A DNA stretch of 64,000 bases from Durusdinium trenchii (taxonomy: Eukaryota; Sar; Dinophyceae; Suessiales; Symbiodiniaceae): positions 215,369 to 279,368 of the forward strand of contig CAXAMN010006602.1 of the NCBI GenBank assembly GCA_963970005.1, given 5' to 3'. This document shows positions 33,237 to 46,216 of the stretch, one piece after another. The position numbers and the translations under genes are program-made. The notes beneath the pieces were generated by a model that searched no databases, was not told the DNA's origin, and saw only the letters and a program-made list of their open reading frames with translations. Numbering within the stretch: the stretch's first letter is position 1; each line of letters opens with the position of its first letter.

Positions 33237-34660
33237 AGTATTCAACACTAAAGAATCACAACCCCCACTTCACAAGTATCAACATCTTCAAGCTATAGCC
33301 AACCAACTTGCGCTCATATTTTTGCTTGCTTTTTCATCATGAGCCTTTGACGGGAAAGTTGACAGAGCACAAAGTTGAAAGAACAGAGCGAAGGTGAAAG
33401 AGCACTCAAAAATGACTGTCACTAAAAAAGCACTCAAAGGTTGTTCCTCTATAGAATCATGATCAGTCAATGACCATCAACATGTCTGCCACTAAAAAAT
33501 CAAAGTCCCCATGTCACCAGTACAAATCTCACGGAAACATATCTCAGGGTTCTATCACTTTAGAATCACGACCTCCAGGTCAACTAGGTCAAATTGCACC
33601 CTTGTCGGAAACTTCCCGTGGTATCTCGTGGTCTCCTTTTAGAATCGAGGAACCTGAGTGATTCAATTCTATAGTGCTATAAAATGGGTGCTCGGGAGTA
33701 CCCAGGTGGCACGATTCTGTAGAGGAAATTTTAAAGGGGATGATAAATAGATAAATAGATTGATAGATAGATAAATAATAGGGGTTGGAATTAAGTGGGT
33801 ACCTCGGGGGTAGCGATTTTATAGTGCTAAAATGCTGGGACCAACCCCCCTCCAATGAGGGTCACTTTTTGACCCTATAAAATTGAAGATAACATAGGAA
33901 AAGAGTTCAAAAACAAAGATTCAGCTCTATAGAATTGAGGGCCATCAGTCTGTCAAAAGCTGTAGAAAGTTGTGAATATTGATGGTTTTTGTCTATAAAA
34001 ATGCAGGTCCCAAGGTACTCCTGAACAGGTGTGCTTGAGTTGTAGTAAGAACCTGGTTCTCTATAGAATCAAGGTACATGGGTCTCAAAAAAAATAGTAA
34101 GAATCTGGTTCTCTATAGAATCAAGGTACAGGGGTCTCAAAAAAACATTAAAATGCAACTTTCTTGGAAGGCATTGATTTGCCAGTTGGTAGGATGCATT
34201 CGGATGTTCCAAAGTGTTTCATATAAAGCGTTCACTTGCTAGGATGCTCCAAATTTGCTAGCGTCATCCTGACTCATCCAAGATCATCCAAGAACCCATT
34301 CCCCAGGGTTCGTTTGAGCAATCCCAATTGCGTACTCTCGGAATCAGGCGAGTATTGAACTGGATGCATTGAAAAAAACAGCAGTCTCTATAGAATTGCA
34401 GTTCCTAACATGCAAAACCATGCTAATAATTCTCTATAGAATCAGTATGCCTGAGACATCCAGAATCCCTTCGCTATACTTATAAGCCTCTATAGAATCA
34501 AACTTGTAAAAAACAACAATTCTCTATAAAATCGAGGATCTTGAAGGACAGGACTTTACAACCTCCATATGAGCCAAGAAAAAGTGGCTAAAAAAATCAT
34601 CTTATCGGGGTCCCAACCCCCGCGATTCTGTAGAAGAAATTCCATCCCCTATGATAAATA
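33237..34660. repeat. Irregular array of TCTATAGAATC-type motifs
   Basis: More than a dozen variants of CTCTATAGAATC (also CTTTAGAATC, TCTATAAAATC, GATTCTGTAGA) are scattered at uneven spacing. Two copies near 34060-34140 lie in a direct duplication (GGTTCTCTATAGAATCAAGG twice, then GTCTCAAAAAAA). Blocks starting CGATTCTGTAGA at 33713 and 34622 share a following GATGATAAATAGATA stretch. A GATA-rich microsatellite covers 33740-33780. No coding frame is supported. Confidence 0.7.
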
Positions 34661-35764
34661 GATAGATATGGATGTAGGTCAAAACCGTGGGACCCTGGTG
34701 GACCCGTTGACTGGGGAGGTCAACCTACGGTGCTCCGGGTGCCATGGCGCCTCCAGCAGGATAGTCAATCCCACCAAGCTATTGGACTTTGCATTTGCAA
34801 CACAAGCTGGCAGAAATTCCAAGACCAACGCCCGGTCCTGGCAAACAGCGAGCACAGATCTCGTTTACACACCAGAAGTGTTTGATATGAATGGGAGAAC
34901 TGTTCTGCTGTACCTTTCTGGCGAGAAAAGAACAATCTCAGAGACATTCAGAAACTAATTATATAGAGAAATACCAGGCGCAAGTTCTCCAGCAATCATG
35001 GTCCCTAGCTACGCAGCCCTGTAAAACCCTCAGCTTCTGGCTTCTGCCAGGTTGATTGATATTGATTGATATTCCACAAAAAGCCTAATCAACAACTTTG
35101 ATGAGAACATCAACAAAGCTAGATACCTAAATATGCTGTGTTCAGTGAGTTCTCAATTTAGAGGCCGCGTGATATTCAGCAAGTCTGCAAAGGTGACCTT
35201 TCTTCAAATGCTTTGCTGTCTGCTCTCCTCCAGCCCATCGCAAAGGAAATGATCAACCAGGATTGTTTGCTCTCTGGCACCTCAAATGATTCACTCCTGT
35301 ACTTTTACTTTCAACATGGACTTCGGATGATTGTGCACTTCAGCCAAGAAAGCACACAAACATGCAATGAGCCCATTGCACAAGTTTGGTGTCTGGGCAG
35401 TGCAGCGTACATGCCCATGACGTCGATGGATGCTACTTCTATAAACAATCGAACCCGCCAAACTATACAACCGCTGTTCTTGCATCTTGGCAAAGGGGTG
35501 CCGATTGCAGATTCCTCTTTTCCAACTAAAACCTGGAACATTTTGGGACCCCTCCAACATTGCACAGTCTTGCGAGCGAATCACGGTCCAAAGCTGCTGT
35601 TGTTTTAGATGCTCCACTCTAGAACCCTTGCGGCCGTTGTGTCTGCATCAAATAGCTTGGTGTTGTTTCAGACTCATGGCATGGTGCAAGTCATAAACAC
35701 AGAAGCCAAGCACGCCTCATGGCATGAATGGGCGAGTCAGTTGGGAGCTGTTCAGACCAGGCAC
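34661..35764. other. Stretch with uncharacterised open frames
   Basis: Plus 34668-34958 (96 codons) and overlapping frames on both strands at 35213-35617 are open, but I see no motif or splice-bounded exon. A short duplication TTGATTGATATTGATTGATATT is at 35052. The minus-strand frame above 35765 belongs to the next gene. Confidence 0.4.
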
Positions 35765-36082
35765 CCAAGGAGTCCCAAGCTCTGCGGAGATCCTTGTAGC
35801 TTTTGACATCCTGCGTGGACAGAGTTTTGTGGATCCCACCAGATCCAAGGACACCCCATGAGCAATTGCTGAAGCTACCAAAGTACAACTAAGTGAGTTG
35901 CTGCACTTTTCTTGTGGACTTGTGGAACACCGACTCTATTGCAACCTCCTCTGTGTGACTCAGATGTTGACCATGTCTTTCAGTGGCTCTTCGTCCCAAG
36001 CTACCTGCACGCGGCTGAGGCAGGCCAAGCGCATGAGCACCAAGTCTTCGGCCGTTTGCTGCGGCAATAGCAATGCAGCAGC
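35765..36082 (-). CDS. Two in-phase exons of an unknown gene
   Basis: Exon 36005-36082 (acceptor CTTAG, donor CAG|GTAGC) encodes 26 codons including LLLPQQTAEDLVLMRLACLS. Exon 35765-35810 (acceptor CACGCAG, donor G|GTGCC) encodes DVKSYKDLRRAWDSL. Both are phase 0 at the shared junction, so they can splice directly. The second frame is also open beyond both ends (35691-35888), so the exon may be longer. No family recognised. Confidence 0.5.
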
Positions 36083-37529
36083 CTAAGGACCACAACGAGC
36101 GAGAATGGCACTGCAGAGTGATCATATTCAATTCACTGAAAGACCTGAAAGACCGGACCTAGTAACAAGAAGCCACTAGTAGCTCCTGGCATTACTACTA
36201 GGAACTAGAAGCTAATAGTAACAAGATATTCTTGATGCCGAAGGACTGCCAAAGACACTTCAAAGCTCTGACACGTTGTAGCTGTCGAATCGTGCTCTAC
36301 TTGCCAAAAACTGGAAGGAAGCTAAGTGTGGGGTTGCGATTGTGGGTCCAAAGCCTTATTCCTGTCAGAAAATTGACCAAATTGTCGAAAGTGGACGTGG
36401 GCTACCCAGGCTACCCACATGTCTCGTCATTGTCAGCAGGTGGTAGGGACGATCCGACTTTCCTCCGAGAAACTCGTGCAGAGATGAAGCCCCAATAGAT
36501 GCCTCGTGGTGTTGCATGGAGCAGATGCTGCAGCATGCCCACACCGGAGATCACCGCTGGAGCATTGACAGCATTCCTCAAGCACTTAAATCGAGATCAC
36601 GACCGAGACTCCAGTCGTCTCAACAACAGATCCCCAGGCTTAGCTTTCTAGTAACTAGGAGCTACTAGGTGGAGGCCATCGCTATTTAGGTTGGAGCCCA
36701 TCGCACTAGCAACAACAAAGCGTTCTAGTAACTAGAAGCTTCCTTGGGAATCGTGTCACTGAGAATCGTTTCACCTATATTCGTGGTCTCAACAAATCCC
36801 AGGTGTCAAATATCTTCTTTTCCTGTCCGCTCGTTTGGTTCATACTGTATGGCGCGCGGCACGTGCCATCTGGCCCAGTTGTCTGCAAAGTATCAGCTTC
36901 GGATATGGTATTGTGGCAGGCATGAATTTCAGCACTTGCAGCTAGGGATCATAAAGCGAGAACCCTGGCCAGCAGCCAATCCGCTCATGAAGCCCAGCAA
37001 GAAAAGGATGTAGAAGTGGAACACCTGCAATCAACTGGTTGGCTTACATGGCAGCGCTCAACAACATGTGTCTGAGCCACATTCCCACACAAACCTTCGC
37101 TAGTCTTGTCAAAACGCCATCTCAGAGATTGATATTGGTCTCGAGTCTCTTCTCAGGAATTCCCAATGGTCTTAGGACGCCAGCCTCTTCCCCCTCACTT
37201 CCATAGGAAAGGACCAGATCTTGCAACTGGCTCACATTCCCAGGCACATTCTCCCCTTGCAACCTCAGCCCATGACACGCTACACATCTTTAACACTGCG
37301 GCCCTCAATACATAAATTCTTAAGATGTCCGAATCTTTGCAAAAGAGAGGTGTGATCCGTGGCACCGTGTCTTCTGCACCAGCTGCTTGGGCTTAATTTG
37401 AACCGACCCTACACAATGCTAATGCAACCAGTTTGTACGGTGAAAAAGACTTGAAAGACTCAAGACAGGAGGCATCTGAGCCAGGTTGAATGTCTCATGC
37501 ACCATCAGAGCCTGCCACACGCGCGCACA
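36083..37529. other. Repeat-containing spacer, no gene seen
   Basis: CTAGTAGC-type repeat copies lie at 36150-36235 and 36640-36740, the latter with GGAGGCCATCGCTATT minisatellite units. Plus-strand frames at 36232-36498 and 36744-37013 are open without motifs. Confidence 0.5.
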
Positions 37530-40500
37530 CACACTTAGGATAGGGTGTACTGCACTGAAAGCGGTGCCACACGCCGGCCTAGGGTTCCAATTCCTAAGGG
37601 AACAAGTACGAACCACGGGAACCTGGAGGACTTTAAGAGGAAAGAAGGCCCAAAGCGGAAGAAACCCATCGACGATCGCGGATCGAGCAGGCTGACGACG
37701 TTCGTTCATGTCTGCCGAGTGCATTAGCCCTTTACCAAAGGTTTAAAAATTATGCAGGTACAAGTGGTTGATCACACCACTCATCCGCCAAAATGCCATA
37801 GCTTCGTTGGACTGGATAAGCAAATCGGCTCCAGTCCCCCTGCTACACAAGGAAAACAACTGTGAAGCGAAAACAATCCGAAAGGATCCCTATGATTCCA
37901 AGGGTTACACACACACGCCTCCCCGAGGGGAGGCAAGATTTTTAAGCTCCGCGCCATAGGTGGTGTGAGACTCTTCATCCCCAAGTAGTGGTAAGGCCAG
38001 GAACCTCTAGTAGCGTCAAAGAAACACCTAACACCTAGTAGGAAGGCCAGGAGCCCCTAGTAGCATCCCAAGCTAAGGTGCCGACAAGAGGGAGGGGTAG
38101 GGAGAGACGAGAAAAAGGATAGAAGAGAAAGGAAGGTGTTCCCAGCTACGACGCAAGCGTCCAAGGGCACACCAAAGGAAGAGAGGAGAAGGTACCCAGC
38201 TATGACAAAAGCATCCAGGGACACCCAAGGAGGGAGGAAGGAGAGAGAGAANNNNNNNNNNAGGAAAGAAAGAAAGAGAGAGGGAGAGAAAGGGAGAGGA
38301 GAGAAAAAGAAAAAGGCAGGTGTTCCCAGCTACGAACAAGCGTCCAGGGACACACCAAAGAAAGAGAGGGGTGATCCTGAGTGTTGCATTCAGGAAAACC
38401 CCAGGAAGCAAAGAAAGAAAGGGGGAAGGGAAGGGGGAGAAGGGGGCTAAGGTCGCGACAGGTTCCAATGAACCTTGAACAAACTTCGGTCGCTGCGACC
38501 ACGTATGGCTTGCCCAGGGGCTGCCATCTTTGACCGCTACGGTCACGTAAAGGCATGAGCCAGCTTAGAATTCCAAAGATGGGACAAAATCATCGTACGT
38601 ACGGCCTAGGCCACCTACGCTCGCTGCGAGCTGCTCTGTATCCGGGCAGTGGATACGTTCGACGTACACCCGTTCGACGGGTCCACGGGAGGCACTCTGC
38701 GGGCTCATCCCGGGTTGGCACGAGGCCAAACACACTTAGGATAGGGTGTACTGAACTGAAAGCGGTGCCACACGCCGGCCTAGGGTTCCAATTCCTAAGG
38801 GAACAAGTACGAACCACGGGAAAATGGAGGACTTTAAGAGGAAAGAAGGTCCAAAGCGGAAGAAACCCATCGACGATCGCGGATCGAGCAGGCTGACGAC
38901 GTTCGTTCATGTCTGCCGAGTGCATTAGCCCTTTACCAAAGGTTTAAAAATTGTGCAGGTACAAGTGGTTGAACAGACCACTCATCCGCCGAAATGCCAT
39001 AGCTTCGTTGGACTGGATAAGCAAATCGGCTCCAGTCCCCCTGCTACACAAGGAAAACAACTGTGAAGCGAAAACAATCCGAAAGGATCCCTATGATTCC
39101 AAGGGTTACACACTTGAGATATTGTGTACGGAACTGAATGCGGTGCCACACGCCGGCCTAGGGTTCCAATTCCTAAGGGTACAGGTAAGGAAACCTGAAA
39201 AGGAAGTGGAGGTCCATCAAGTTCAGCGTGGCCATCAACTCTAAAGGAACCGTCGAACGACCGAGCGACAGAGTGACGTCGTCCGAAACCAAAGCCCCAA
39301 GCATGACTGCCGAGAGCAAACCGGTGCAAAGGCTGGATTTCTTGTTTAAGGTACAAGCAGGGCCCGGAGATTGGAGTAATTATCACAGCAGGTACAGGAA
39401 ACTGGCCGAGTTTCCCTGCCCACTCTCGCCCACAGCTTCGTTGCGTGTGGTAGGACGAGAGTGCCACACGCCCCTGCGGTAAAACAAATGCAAAAGCATC
39501 CCTATGACTCCAAGGGTGACACACACACGCCTCCCCAAGGGGAGGCCTAGTAGTAAGGCCAGGAACCCTTAGAGGCACCAAAGTAGCGTCCTAGTAAGAA
39601 GGCTAGGAGCCCCTAGTAGCAACCCACACTAAGGTCCTGACAGGAGGGAGGGGTAGGGAGAGAAGAGAAAAAGAAAGAGAAGAAAGGAAAGGGGAGGAAG
39701 GTGTTCCCAGCTACGACACAAGCGTCCAGGGACACACCAAAGGAGGAGAGGAAAAGGGTTCCCAGCTATGACGAAAGCATCCAGGGACACCCAAGGAAGA
39801 GGGAAAAGAGAGGGAAGAGAGAAGGAAAGAAAGAGAGAGGGAGAGAGAGGGAGAGGAGAGAAAGGAAGGTGTTCCCAGCTACGAACGATCGTCCAGGGAC
39901 ACACCAAAGAAAAGAGAGGGGAAATCCTGAGTATTCCATTCAGGAAAACCCCAGAAAGCAAAGAAAAAAAGGGGAAGGGAAGGGGGAGGAGGGGGGGACT
40001 AAGCTCGCGACAGACTCCAATGAGCCTTGAACAAGCTTTGGTCGCTGCGACCACGTACGGCTTGCCCGAAGGCTGCCACCTCTGACCGCTGCGGTCACGT
40101 GAAGGCATGAGCCAACTTGGAATTCCAAAGATGGGACAAAAATCATCGGACGTACGGCCTAGGCCACCTCCGCCCGCTATGGGCACGTACGTTTCCAGAG
40201 CAAGGGAAACAGCGACGTACACCCGTTCGACGGGTCCACGGGAGGCACTCTGCGGGCTCATCCCGGGTTGGCACGTGGCCAAACACACTTGAGATATTGT
40301 GTACGGAACTGAATGCGGTGCCACACGCCGGCCTAGGGTTCCAATTCCTAAGGGTACAGGTAAGGAAACCTGAAAAGGAAGTGGAGGTCCATCAAGTTCA
40401 GCGTGGCCATCAACTCTAAAGGAACCGTCGAACGACCGAGCGACAGAGTGACAAATGCAAAACGCGCCCCACGGCCCCTGCGGTAAAACAAATGCAAAAG

Positions 40501-40540
40501 CATCCCTATGACTCCAAGGGTGACACACACACACACACAC
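37530..40540. repeat. Segmentally duplicated block cluster with purine-rich minisatellites and an assembly gap
   Basis: Bases about 37531-37905 recur nearly unchanged at about 38731-39112. Bases about 39111-39260 recur at 40286-40450. Blocks about 38020-38720 and 39590-40280 are diverged copies of each other. The latter contain G/A-rich arrays whose unit includes CCCAGCTACGA, AAGCGTCCAGGGACACACC and AAAGAAGAGAGG. All copies share the core GCCACACGCCGGCCTAGGG. Long minus-strand frames here (199 and 339 codons) repeat the same peptides and arise from the duplication. Ten N at 38252-38261 mark a gap inside one purine array. A short CA run ends the cluster near 40525-40541. Confidence 0.7.
38252..38261. 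other. Assembly gap (10 N)
   Basis: Ten N inside a purine-rich minisatellite; the true length is unknown and adjacent repeats may be collapsed. Confidence 0.99.
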
Positions 40541-43052
40541 ATATCGGTTTCGGTATGGCGTCGTCATGTCTTTGAGGATCGCCAAGTTGTGGGAGGCCCT
40601 TTTGTATTTCAGGGGACAATACAATAAAACACTACGACAAATGACCACAGAAGAAGGGTAAACCGCTTTCTAGCACGAGGGCAAAAGAACCACTGGCGGC
40701 AGAAATGATCGCTTCATCAAGAAGCGAACCTGCGACCCTGAAGGTTTGAAAAAACAAAGAAAATTGCAAAACAGGAATGAGCATTGAATTGCCACCAGTT
40801 AGTAAAGTTCTTTGATGGTGTGTTTGTTGCCTTGAGATATGTGTAGCGCTCAATTACGTTGTGCAGTGAAAATGGAGTTGAGGAATAAACATGCTGGTGG
40901 AGTTGATTTGCAGCTTGGAGAGTTAAGGGTCCAAAGAAAGGTCTAATATAGTTTGCTATTGGGTTGGAGGGATGGAGGCCATCGCTTCTAGGATGAAGGC
41001 CATCGCTTCTAGGTTGGAGCCCATCGCTATTAGGTTGGAGGCCTTGCTGTTGTGTCATTTTCACAGTTGACAGTTGACATCCTCTGAGTGGTCGAAGGTC
41101 TCCGGTCCCAGCCTTCTTCACTCCACGCAAGCCATCTACTCCCAGTGAATCTGCAGAGGGTACCACCTCAGGTTCACATGTGTTGGTGTTGGTTTGATGC
41201 AGAGAACTGAAAACTCCTTACAAAGAATGCCCTATCAAATACCTTTTGAGGAAAGAACTTCTGGAAACTACTGCTCTGGAATTTTTGTTTTGAATGATAT
41301 ACTCCTCACCAAGTGGCATTCTTGTGGTGCTCAATGATATGCAACACCGCACGCTCAGGACGCCTGCAATGTTAGCTAGACAGTTCTAGAAGGCATGCAG
41401 CACCAAGGATCCTGAAGTTCTTTTTCTCGGCATATTGGGATATATATAACTTTCAGGGGTTCAACAGGTCCACTGTTCACTTTTCACTAGTATTCTCCGA
41501 CCCACAAACCTCAGTTGGCTGCTGTGTTCAGGGGACCCACATTCTCCGTCCATCACCAATTGCTTCGTGTCTCGCTTCCAATGTCGGTCTTCGCCTGAGA
41601 CCTGGTGTTTCTGCTCGGAAAACCGCCTCGGAAGACTCCGAAACACGGAACACTCGCCTCTTGTCCTTGGGAAGCTGATTGACCAGCTCCTTGGACTTCC
41701 CCAAGGCTCGGATCGACAGCAGAATCAGAACAGCATGGAGCTGGTCCTGGCGTTTTTCAGAGGAAGACTAGTGACTGGGGGAACTTTATGGGACTTTGGG
41801 ATGTAGTGGTGTGTTCACCAGTGTTTCCCCGTCCATGCTCAGAAAATCTGTCCAAAAATCATGTCTTGAGAGAGCACGAAGCAACGTCTTTAAACATCCA
41901 CTTGGCCCATCGCCAGGTCAAATCCCGTCAGCGGAGCCCTGAACACCGGGAACCCCGATGTGTGGAAAGCCGCCTGAGTCGGCTGGATCCACCGGATGAT
42001 GTCTCGGAGCTGATACCATTGCTCTCGCCGGAGACGGTTCGTCGGGTTCTGAGGCATGGTGAACATCTCGTAGCTCCCGGTCACCTCAATTTCAATCTCC
42101 AAAGCGGAGAAAAGCAAGCGCCACGCATGTCTGTAGAGTAGCTGCGGGATTGTGTTTGTTGGGCACAAGTCATCTTCTGCCATACTTCTCATTGCCAAAC
42201 GTGACAAGTGTGACAAGACATGACAAGACAATGCCGCTTTTCGTGGCACAAACGACAAACTCTTTTCGGATGCCGCAAACGGTCTCATTCTGATTCATAC
42301 ACGAAGTTGAAAGAGACGACGTGCTCGAATGTAGGACGATAAAACACTTACTGAAAGATTAGCGTGTCTGCTAAAGAAATACAGTGGGAGGCAGCGTGAT
42401 CCGACGCATCTAAATCGGTCCAGGACCTGCCGTTGAAACCGAGCGGCCAGCGCAAACACTAGCGACGTCGAACAAAGACGTCGTCGTTGTACGGATCAAA
42501 CGGATGAAACGCCGCACGGTTCCAAGGACATGAACCACAAAAATGGAGCAAGGCGAAACAAACGAAATCAGATCTAAACCCAAGCTATGCCATACGGCAC
42601 CTCTGTAAGTCATTCCCCACCCGCACCTGTAAAACGAATTATATGAAACGACCGGTAAAATGAACCTTGCGTCCCTGTTTCATGGGGATGAGCTTTCAGC
42701 GTCCTGCAAGTGGGCAGGGGTGCCGGAGGAACATTGGAAAAAGATATCGTAGAAGGAAAATGAAAAACACACCCAACGCTGTGCGAAGGTCTTCACAGGG
42801 GTCATCTTGGTAGCCCTTGCATTCTTCACCGGCCTTTCCTCTCCCCCGCCAGCACTGATCAAAATTGCAAGCAGGTCACCAAAGCCAAAATACTAATACA
42901 ACTGGACTCTCCTCGTTCCCTTTCACCTTGCTGCTTGAACACCACGTGGGTGCCTGACTCACAGAAGCCACACAAGGAAATGCTCAGTGGTTCTTGATCT
43001 CGCATTTGAGAAGCTTCCGAAGAGCTTTTCTGATGAATTGTAGCGCGCTCAT
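40541..43052. other. Spacer with a SDGLQP-type minisatellite; possible minus-strand exon at 41890-42190
   Basis: At 40975-41045 a unit of about 20-22 bases (AGCGATGGCCTCCAACCT on the minus strand) repeats four times. At 41890-42288 both strands have open frames. The minus one (ALEIEIEVTGSYEMF, REQWYQLRDIIRWI) looks slightly more protein-like but has no family and no clear splice sites. Nothing else seen. Confidence 0.4.
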
Positions 43053-45563
43053 CTACAACTGGCAATCAATGAATTTCTCCAACTGAGCCATGCCTGTTTC
43101 TGGATTGAGCTCCGGAATATATTTGCGCAACATTTCCGGGACCTCCTCTGCCTGCGACAACATGTGGAAAGTTCGGAAAGGTTCCCGGGACCCAAACTGA
43201 AGGCCTTTTGAAGGTGCCGGGAACACCGGGTGAAGAAGAAAGACTTGAAAGACAGTTTACAAAATACAGTAATAGGTGTATATATATATAGGGAAATATG
43301 GCTCGAGACTGTCAGCTGGAGCAGATTGCTGGTGGCGCTATTGCCATCGATTTTGCTGTAAAGGCCAGCGGTGCAGCGGCGCAGTGGACGGGAGTGGCAG
43401 GATTGCCCGCAATCGATCCGGGGACCTTCCATGAATTCTGTTTTCCCGGGATCGATGCAGAACTCGGATCTTTCTTTTTCGTTTGACACTGCCTATTCGA
43501 ACGCCATGTGTAATCGGATCTTTCGACGGCTCAGGATCTGGTGTAAGTGTAAGAAGTTTCGCTTCTCTGGCTTTATGATGGCGTTGATCTCAGTCATTGT
43601 GGTGTTTTCATTGGGGCCGTTGCATTTCTTTTTCCGAGGAGTGTTGTTTTGAGATGTTTCGAGCTCAACCAATTCGGGTCTCGACCATTCGTGGGCGAAC
43701 GTCACTGGGTCACCGTTGCGAGCCGTGGAGTCAGTGCGAATGCCCTTTGAATACGAATATGGTGGACCCTCTTGACATGGCAAAATATTCTGGGAATGCT
43801 TCTGGCTTCACTCATCCCCAAGTATTCTGCACCTCAAAGCAAGAACAAACAAGACTTCAACAGACCTTCCTCGCCTCCACCTCCTTTGTATCCAAGTTGG
43901 CCAAGAACTTTCGCAAATCATCTGCCAAGGTTTGGAGGCCATTCTTGGAGATCGGTCCTTAATCATCATCTGTCTGAGCTTCTGATCCTATCTTCACCAT
44001 CTATCTGAATGTGATTTCCAGCACGTTGGTGAACAAACATGCCATACACACCAACGTGTGAAATCAGAAGGCTTCACCGGCTTGATGCGCCGGCATCTCT
44101 GTGTGAGAAGCTCCACGAATGGGGACATCGTTGTAGCAAAAGAACGATAAGTTTATAATTATAGACAATTCCATTCACCATGTCATTCCCTCCAAAAACA
44201 CCTAGCTCCGGCCACAGATCTTCCCCCCAGACTTTTGCTTTTCCCAGCGTCTCATTGCTTTCAATGAGATATTGCTCACCCCGCGCCGCGGTGGTGCTGG
44301 TTGCTGCAAGAGGTCAGCTCCGGACAGCCGGTCTTTCATCTGGCGATCGAGCGGATAGTGTTTTTGTCGGAGAACCGGAAAAGGAGAGCAATTCTGCTGA
44401 GACCTCAGGTGCGGGGGGTCTCCGCAATTGTTCAAATACACCTCGAGGACATGTTGCCTAGATGTCAGACCTCGGTCCTGCCGGCCCTAACGTGCCCGGC
44501 ACCTTTGGGTCATCGTCCTGGTCGTCGGCCAGCGACTGTTGCTTGGATCCCGGTGAAGGTGAACCGGACATCCCAAAGGAAGGCAGCCTGGAAAGCGGCG
44601 AACGAGATGGCCAACTCGGCCAACTCTTGATGTGTATTGACTGGACGCGAAAGCCTCAAACCCTCACCGCCCGCAAGAGGCTCCTGGAATAAAAGACTGT
44701 TGCAACACAATTACTGCAACTGTTGCACGATCATTGGTTCCCCTACCTTGTTGTCTTTACATTCCAGCAACATCCTCCGGCACATCCTGAAGAAAACCAA
44801 TCCGCTACGCACTCTGCGCTCGAGGCTCCCGCACCTGCCGGAGAGCCGCGTCGTCGACGTGCTGGATTGCTTGGACACCGGCTGCTCGGAGTCGTTCCGA
44901 TCCGTATCATCCATGCCTGGGCCGCGTCCCGACACCGCTCCGAAGAACCTTCCCATCTCGGCTTGGAAGGCAAGAAGGTTGCCAGGCTCCCAGGAAGGTA
45001 GGCCAAAAATGTAAAATTCATGTGAGTCGAAGAAGTACCACCCAAATCAAAAGCTGCTGGGGAAGTAGGCTTTTGAAGTTTGGAGCAAACAACCAGTCAG
45101 ACCTCATGAGATGGTCCTTTTCTCTTTGGAAACGATGGTCCTCTCATCTATGCATTTAACTTGATTGGTTATATTTTGTTGCATCATGGGGCTCCTATCT
45201 AACTGCTGGCTTTTTGAACCAGTTTCAAAAGAATGCTGGGAGGCTGGGAGATGAATAGCTCATCAGAAACCCCACGAGCTGTCCCGAGAAACACCGACAT
45301 GCCGAAACGCTCAGCACTCATTAGATGATTCTTGCTTACACACTCAACGGCAACGCGGCATTGGTCCTTGGCCACCCAGATGTGTTAAGCCATACGAGTA
45401 CAGCCAACAGCATGTGGCCCCTTTGCGACATTCATGTGTTTGACCCGTTGCAGGCATTCCAGCAAGGCTGAAGCGGCCGTGTTCTGCCGTGATGCTGTCA
45501 CTATAATTCAGCAGATCCTCCTCGTCATCTTCTTCGAAGATCTGAATGTTCTCAAGCAGCATT
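43053..45563 (-). CDS. Unknown gene, 3' part: terminal exon, in-phase neighbour and upstream candidates
   Basis: Terminal exon 43053-43196 (acceptor CCTTCAG) encodes 47 residues ending EKFIDCQL and a TAG, with RTFHMLSQAEEVPEMLRK inside. Exon 43866-43957 (acceptor TTAAG|GA, donor AAG|GTCTG) encodes NGLQTLADDLRKFLANLDTK and ends phase 0, matching the terminal exon's start. Upstream on the same strand are candidates 44179-44303 (YLIESNETLGKAKVWGEDLW, acceptor CTTGCAG, donor ATG|GTGAAT) and 45445-45563 (MLLENIQIFEEDDEEDLLNY). These two do not yet join in phase. The product looks helical and acidic; I do not recognise a family. Confidence 0.5.
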
Positions 45564-46100
45564 CTCAGCACGTGGAGGTTAGGAGACCCAGAGTGGCCAC
45601 AATGCAGGTTCCAGGAATAACCAACCTTTCCACAACACCATGGACCATCTTCTAAATGAAGACTTGTTTTATACTTGGACCAAGCTCTATGAAAGACAGT
45701 ATATAATTAGTGTGAATCAAAGTCACATAAAGTCATCATGTCTAACATTCCACCCACGATAGCTTCAGTGACACAAACAGCCTGACTTAAACTCTCATTT
45801 CTGTGCCCAGTGGCGCTGGGTCGGGATACAGAACTTGATAGACATGATTCTGTTTGCAGCACTTGATCGCCAACTCCACCTGTTCCTGTTTCTTTTGCTC
45901 GGGCTCAGCACGGCTCGGAAATGGGCATTCGCGTACCAGCACACGAGAAACCCTTTGAAGCTGGAGGGCCCAACAGGCAGTCTTACAGAGTTCAGAATGA
46001 AAGCAACAAAGGTCCGAGCAACCCACTGTCGCAGTTGTGTCTGCGGCAACTGTTGAATACAAATCTGGACTCCAAGGATGAGTAGAAGGAAAAGGAGGAG

Positions 46101-46216
46101 TCATCTGGCTCTCATCTCAGGTTCGGCCCAAATGTCCTCGTGATCCATCTCTCCGCTGGTCTTTTGCATAGCGGCCACAAACTCTTTGGCGTACTCGCAG
46201 AACATGCGAGTGCAAC
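46101..46216 (-). CDS. Channel terminal exon
   Basis: Acceptor TTGTGCAG at 46217-46218 starts a 116-nt exon encoding CTRMFCEYAKEFVAAMQKTS, an acidic tail and TGA at 46101-46103. YAxxFV matches the helix that ends this channel family's C-terminal region. It joins in phase to exon 49107-49159 across a 2.9-kb intron with a GA donor. Confidence 0.65.

Noticed and set aside
37531-39112. CRISPR-like array
   Set aside because: Repeats are hundreds of bases long, unevenly placed, without short unique spacers or cas genes, in a eukaryotic context.
38982-40648. Minus-strand ORFs of 199 and 339 codons
   Set aside because: Both read through the duplicated blocks and purine arrays and repeat the same peptides; no domain and no splice structure.
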